A DNA stretch of 64,000 bases from Bacteroidota bacterium (GTDB lineage Bacteria; Bacteroidota; Bacteroidia; UBA8524), in contig WGMZ01000009.1 of NCBI GenBank assembly GCA_016124735.1, forward strand, positions 1 to 64,000, given 5' to 3'. Below, one piece after another: positions 62,763-64,000 of the stretch (position 1 is its first letter; each line of letters begins with the position of its first letter). Both the position numbers and the translations under genes were made by a program. Below the pieces are notes generated by a model. It worked only from the letters and a program-made list of their open reading frames with translations. It had not been told where the DNA came from and did no database searches.

Positions 62763-64000
62763 TCGCGACAAGCGGTTAAAGCGCCAATAGAGCAATCCGG
62801 CAGAAACGCTCAAGGCAAAAGACAATCCAATCCAGATTCCTTCGATGGATAATGAGCTATGGAAACCCAAGATCCAGGCCATTGGAATCCCGATGATCCA
62901 ATAAGCAAACAGAGTGATCAAAGTGGGAATCCGCACATCCGAAATGCCGCGTAGAATTCCGAGTCCGATAGCCTGAATGCCATCCGAAAGTTGAAACATC
63001 GCCGCAATCAGAAGAAGTTTCTCCGCCCAGAATAGTACGTCTGCTTCACCTATGAATAAGCCCGCAATTTGAGTTCTAAACAATGCCAGACCTATTCCAC
63101 AAAGCAGCATCCATACTGCTCCCAGTATTACTGCCGACTTTCCGGCAATCCTCACTTCCCGAACCGCATATCCACCAAACGCTGCCCCAACGCGAATGCT
63201 CCCGGCGGCAGAGAGTCCGGTCACTGCCATATAGGTCAAAGCCGCCGTATTGATGGCAATTTGATGCGCGGCCTGTTGAGCTACGCCAATCCATCCCGCC
63301 ATAATCATAGCTGTACCAAAAGCTGCCACTTCAAAAAAATATTGAAAGCCCGAAGGAACTCCAATGCGAAACACCTTTCGGGTGAATGAGCCCACCAATT
63401 TCGGCTTGTTTATCACAAATGAGTGCAGACCTTTGGAGCGATGGACGAAAAGGATCATGGCGAGCATCATGAAAACACGAGTGATCAGTGTCGCATATCC
63501 TGCGCCATCCAAACCCAATTCAGGCATACCCCAATTTCCATAAATCAGCAACCAGTTCAGGAAAGCATTGGTCGGTATGGCAAGCAAGGTAATCAACATG
63601 GATGAACGCGTGAATGACAGGCCATCTGCAAATTGCTTGACAGAAAGAAATACGATCATAGGCAAGACCGACCAGATGATAATTCTCAAATACGATACAG
63701 CCATTTCACTCACTTCAGCATTCTGTTTCAGAAAATTGAAAAAGAAGGAAACTAAAAACAGTAAAATCATGATGATGAGAGAAATCAGCACTGCAGCCCA
63801 ATACGAACCACGTAATATACCGGCAGTTTCCGCTTTGTCGTTTTTTGCCGCCGCCATGGATACCAGTGGAGATACCGCAGATGACAACCCAAATCCAAAT
63901 ACAGTGAACAGAAAAAAGACAGAGCTTGCTGCACCGGCGGCCGCTACGGGAAATTCCCCAAGAGAGCCTACCATAGCTGTATCAATAACACCCATGCTTA
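62748..64000 (-). CDS. MATE family efflux transporter (cut by the window end)
   Basis: The visible part is about 417 residues of a MATE antiporter that exports drugs or metabolites using Na+ or H+. The visible N-terminal end GVIDTAMVGSLG is the usual first-helix region of MATE proteins, so some 30-40 residues and the true start lie beyond base 64000. Two repeats of six helices are seen, with the second-half counterpart in PSGFQYFFEVAAFGTAMIMAG (in parts). The C-terminus is complete. The substrate is unknown. It overlaps the convergent membrane protein gene at its 3' end. Confidence 0.92.
   Translation of the reverse strand, partial: SMGVIDTAMVGSLGEFPVAAAGAASSVFFLFTVFGFGLSSAVSPLVSMAAAKNDKAETAGILRGSYWAAVLISLIIMILLFLVSFFFNFLKQNAEVSEMAVSYLRIIIWSVLPMIVFLSVKQFADGLSFTRSSMLITLLAIPTNAFLNWLLIYGNWGMPELGLDGAGYATLITRVFMMLAMILFVHRSKGLHSFVINKPKLVGSFTRKVFRIGVPSGFQYFFEVAAFGTAMIMAGWIGVAQQAAHQIAINTAALTYMAVTGLSAAGSIRVGAAFGGYAVREVRIAGKSAVILGAVWMLLCGIGLALFRTQIAGLFIGEADVLFWAEKLLLIAAMFQLSDGIQAIGLGILRGISDVRIPTLITLFAYWIIGIPMAWILGFHSSLSIEGIWIGLSFALSVSAGLLYWRFNRLSRLKAE

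Overview
The window comes from a chromosome of a Bacteroidota bacterium, probably a free-living aerobic heterotroph near the Flavobacteriia/Sphingobacteriia; I cannot name the genus. The evidence is concordant. There is a type IX secretion system (T9SS) plug protein and three proteins ending in T9SS type A sorting domains. Many genes carry the Bacteroidota-type -7 box TAnnTTTG and lack clear Shine-Dalgarno sites. Phylum-typical families are present (DUF4199, DUF4293, DUF4920, DUF5103, S46 and M49 peptidases, the bacillithiol-linked protein YtxJ, WG repeats), as are conserved neighbourhoods such as spoT-fur-purA, tamB next to tsaD, and an RpoN regulator followed by lptE and secG. The tRNA-Leu gene does not encode its CCA end.

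Layout. 1-136: a perfect 9-bp tandem repeat at the window edge. 0.2-4 kb: a secreted Cys-rich protein, an ECF sigma factor and a membrane-anchored partner, then a conserved unknown. 4-7.2 kb (minus): a four-gene, stop/start-coupled operon (sigma-54 activator, LptE lipoprotein, acidic TPR protein, SecG). 7.3-10.6 kb: a beta-CASP nuclease and a VWA/T9SS protein. 11.3-17.2 kb (minus): TamB, DUF4199 and a glycosyltransferase, divergent from tsaD. 18-26.7 kb: envelope and secreted proteins, a rubrerythrin-VIT1 fusion, a 2OG oxygenase and the T9SS plug. 26.7-33 kb: an ABC-F protein, two thioredoxin-fold proteins, and a small thiol-stress group (36-aa lipoprotein, YtxJ, OsmC). 33-39.8 kb: lipA, an intergenic region with strong inverted repeats, a Cys-Asp-Ser repeat T9SS protein, gcvP and an orphan receiver. 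39.8-48 kb: an M49 peptidase, DUF4293, and the spoT-fur-purA operon.

48-52.3 kb is the most accessory-looking part. It holds a large secreted unknown and a PEGA-trypsin lipoprotein protease, then a heavily decayed IS1595-family element lying against tRNA-Leu(TAG). 52.3-58.8 kb is housekeeping: tRNA-Leu, tig, clpP, clpX, an UMF1 transporter and a thiolase. 58.8-64 kb: DUF4920, an S46 dipeptidyl-peptidase, an unknown polytopic membrane protein and a MATE transporter cut by the window end.

Taken together the region encodes envelope construction (LptE, TamB, SecG, T9SS plug), protein quality control (trigger factor, ClpXP, two peptidases) and thiol/iron stress handling (YtxJ, OsmC, two thioredoxin-fold proteins, Fur, EVIT fusion). 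No CRISPR array, prophage or known defence island is visible. The best candidates for something undescribed are the secreted protein/PEGA-protease pair at 48.1-51.3 kb, the ECF sigma locus at 0.2-3.1 kb, the tRNA-Leu/terminator/tig arrangement, and the folded intergenic element at 34.9-35.1 kb.
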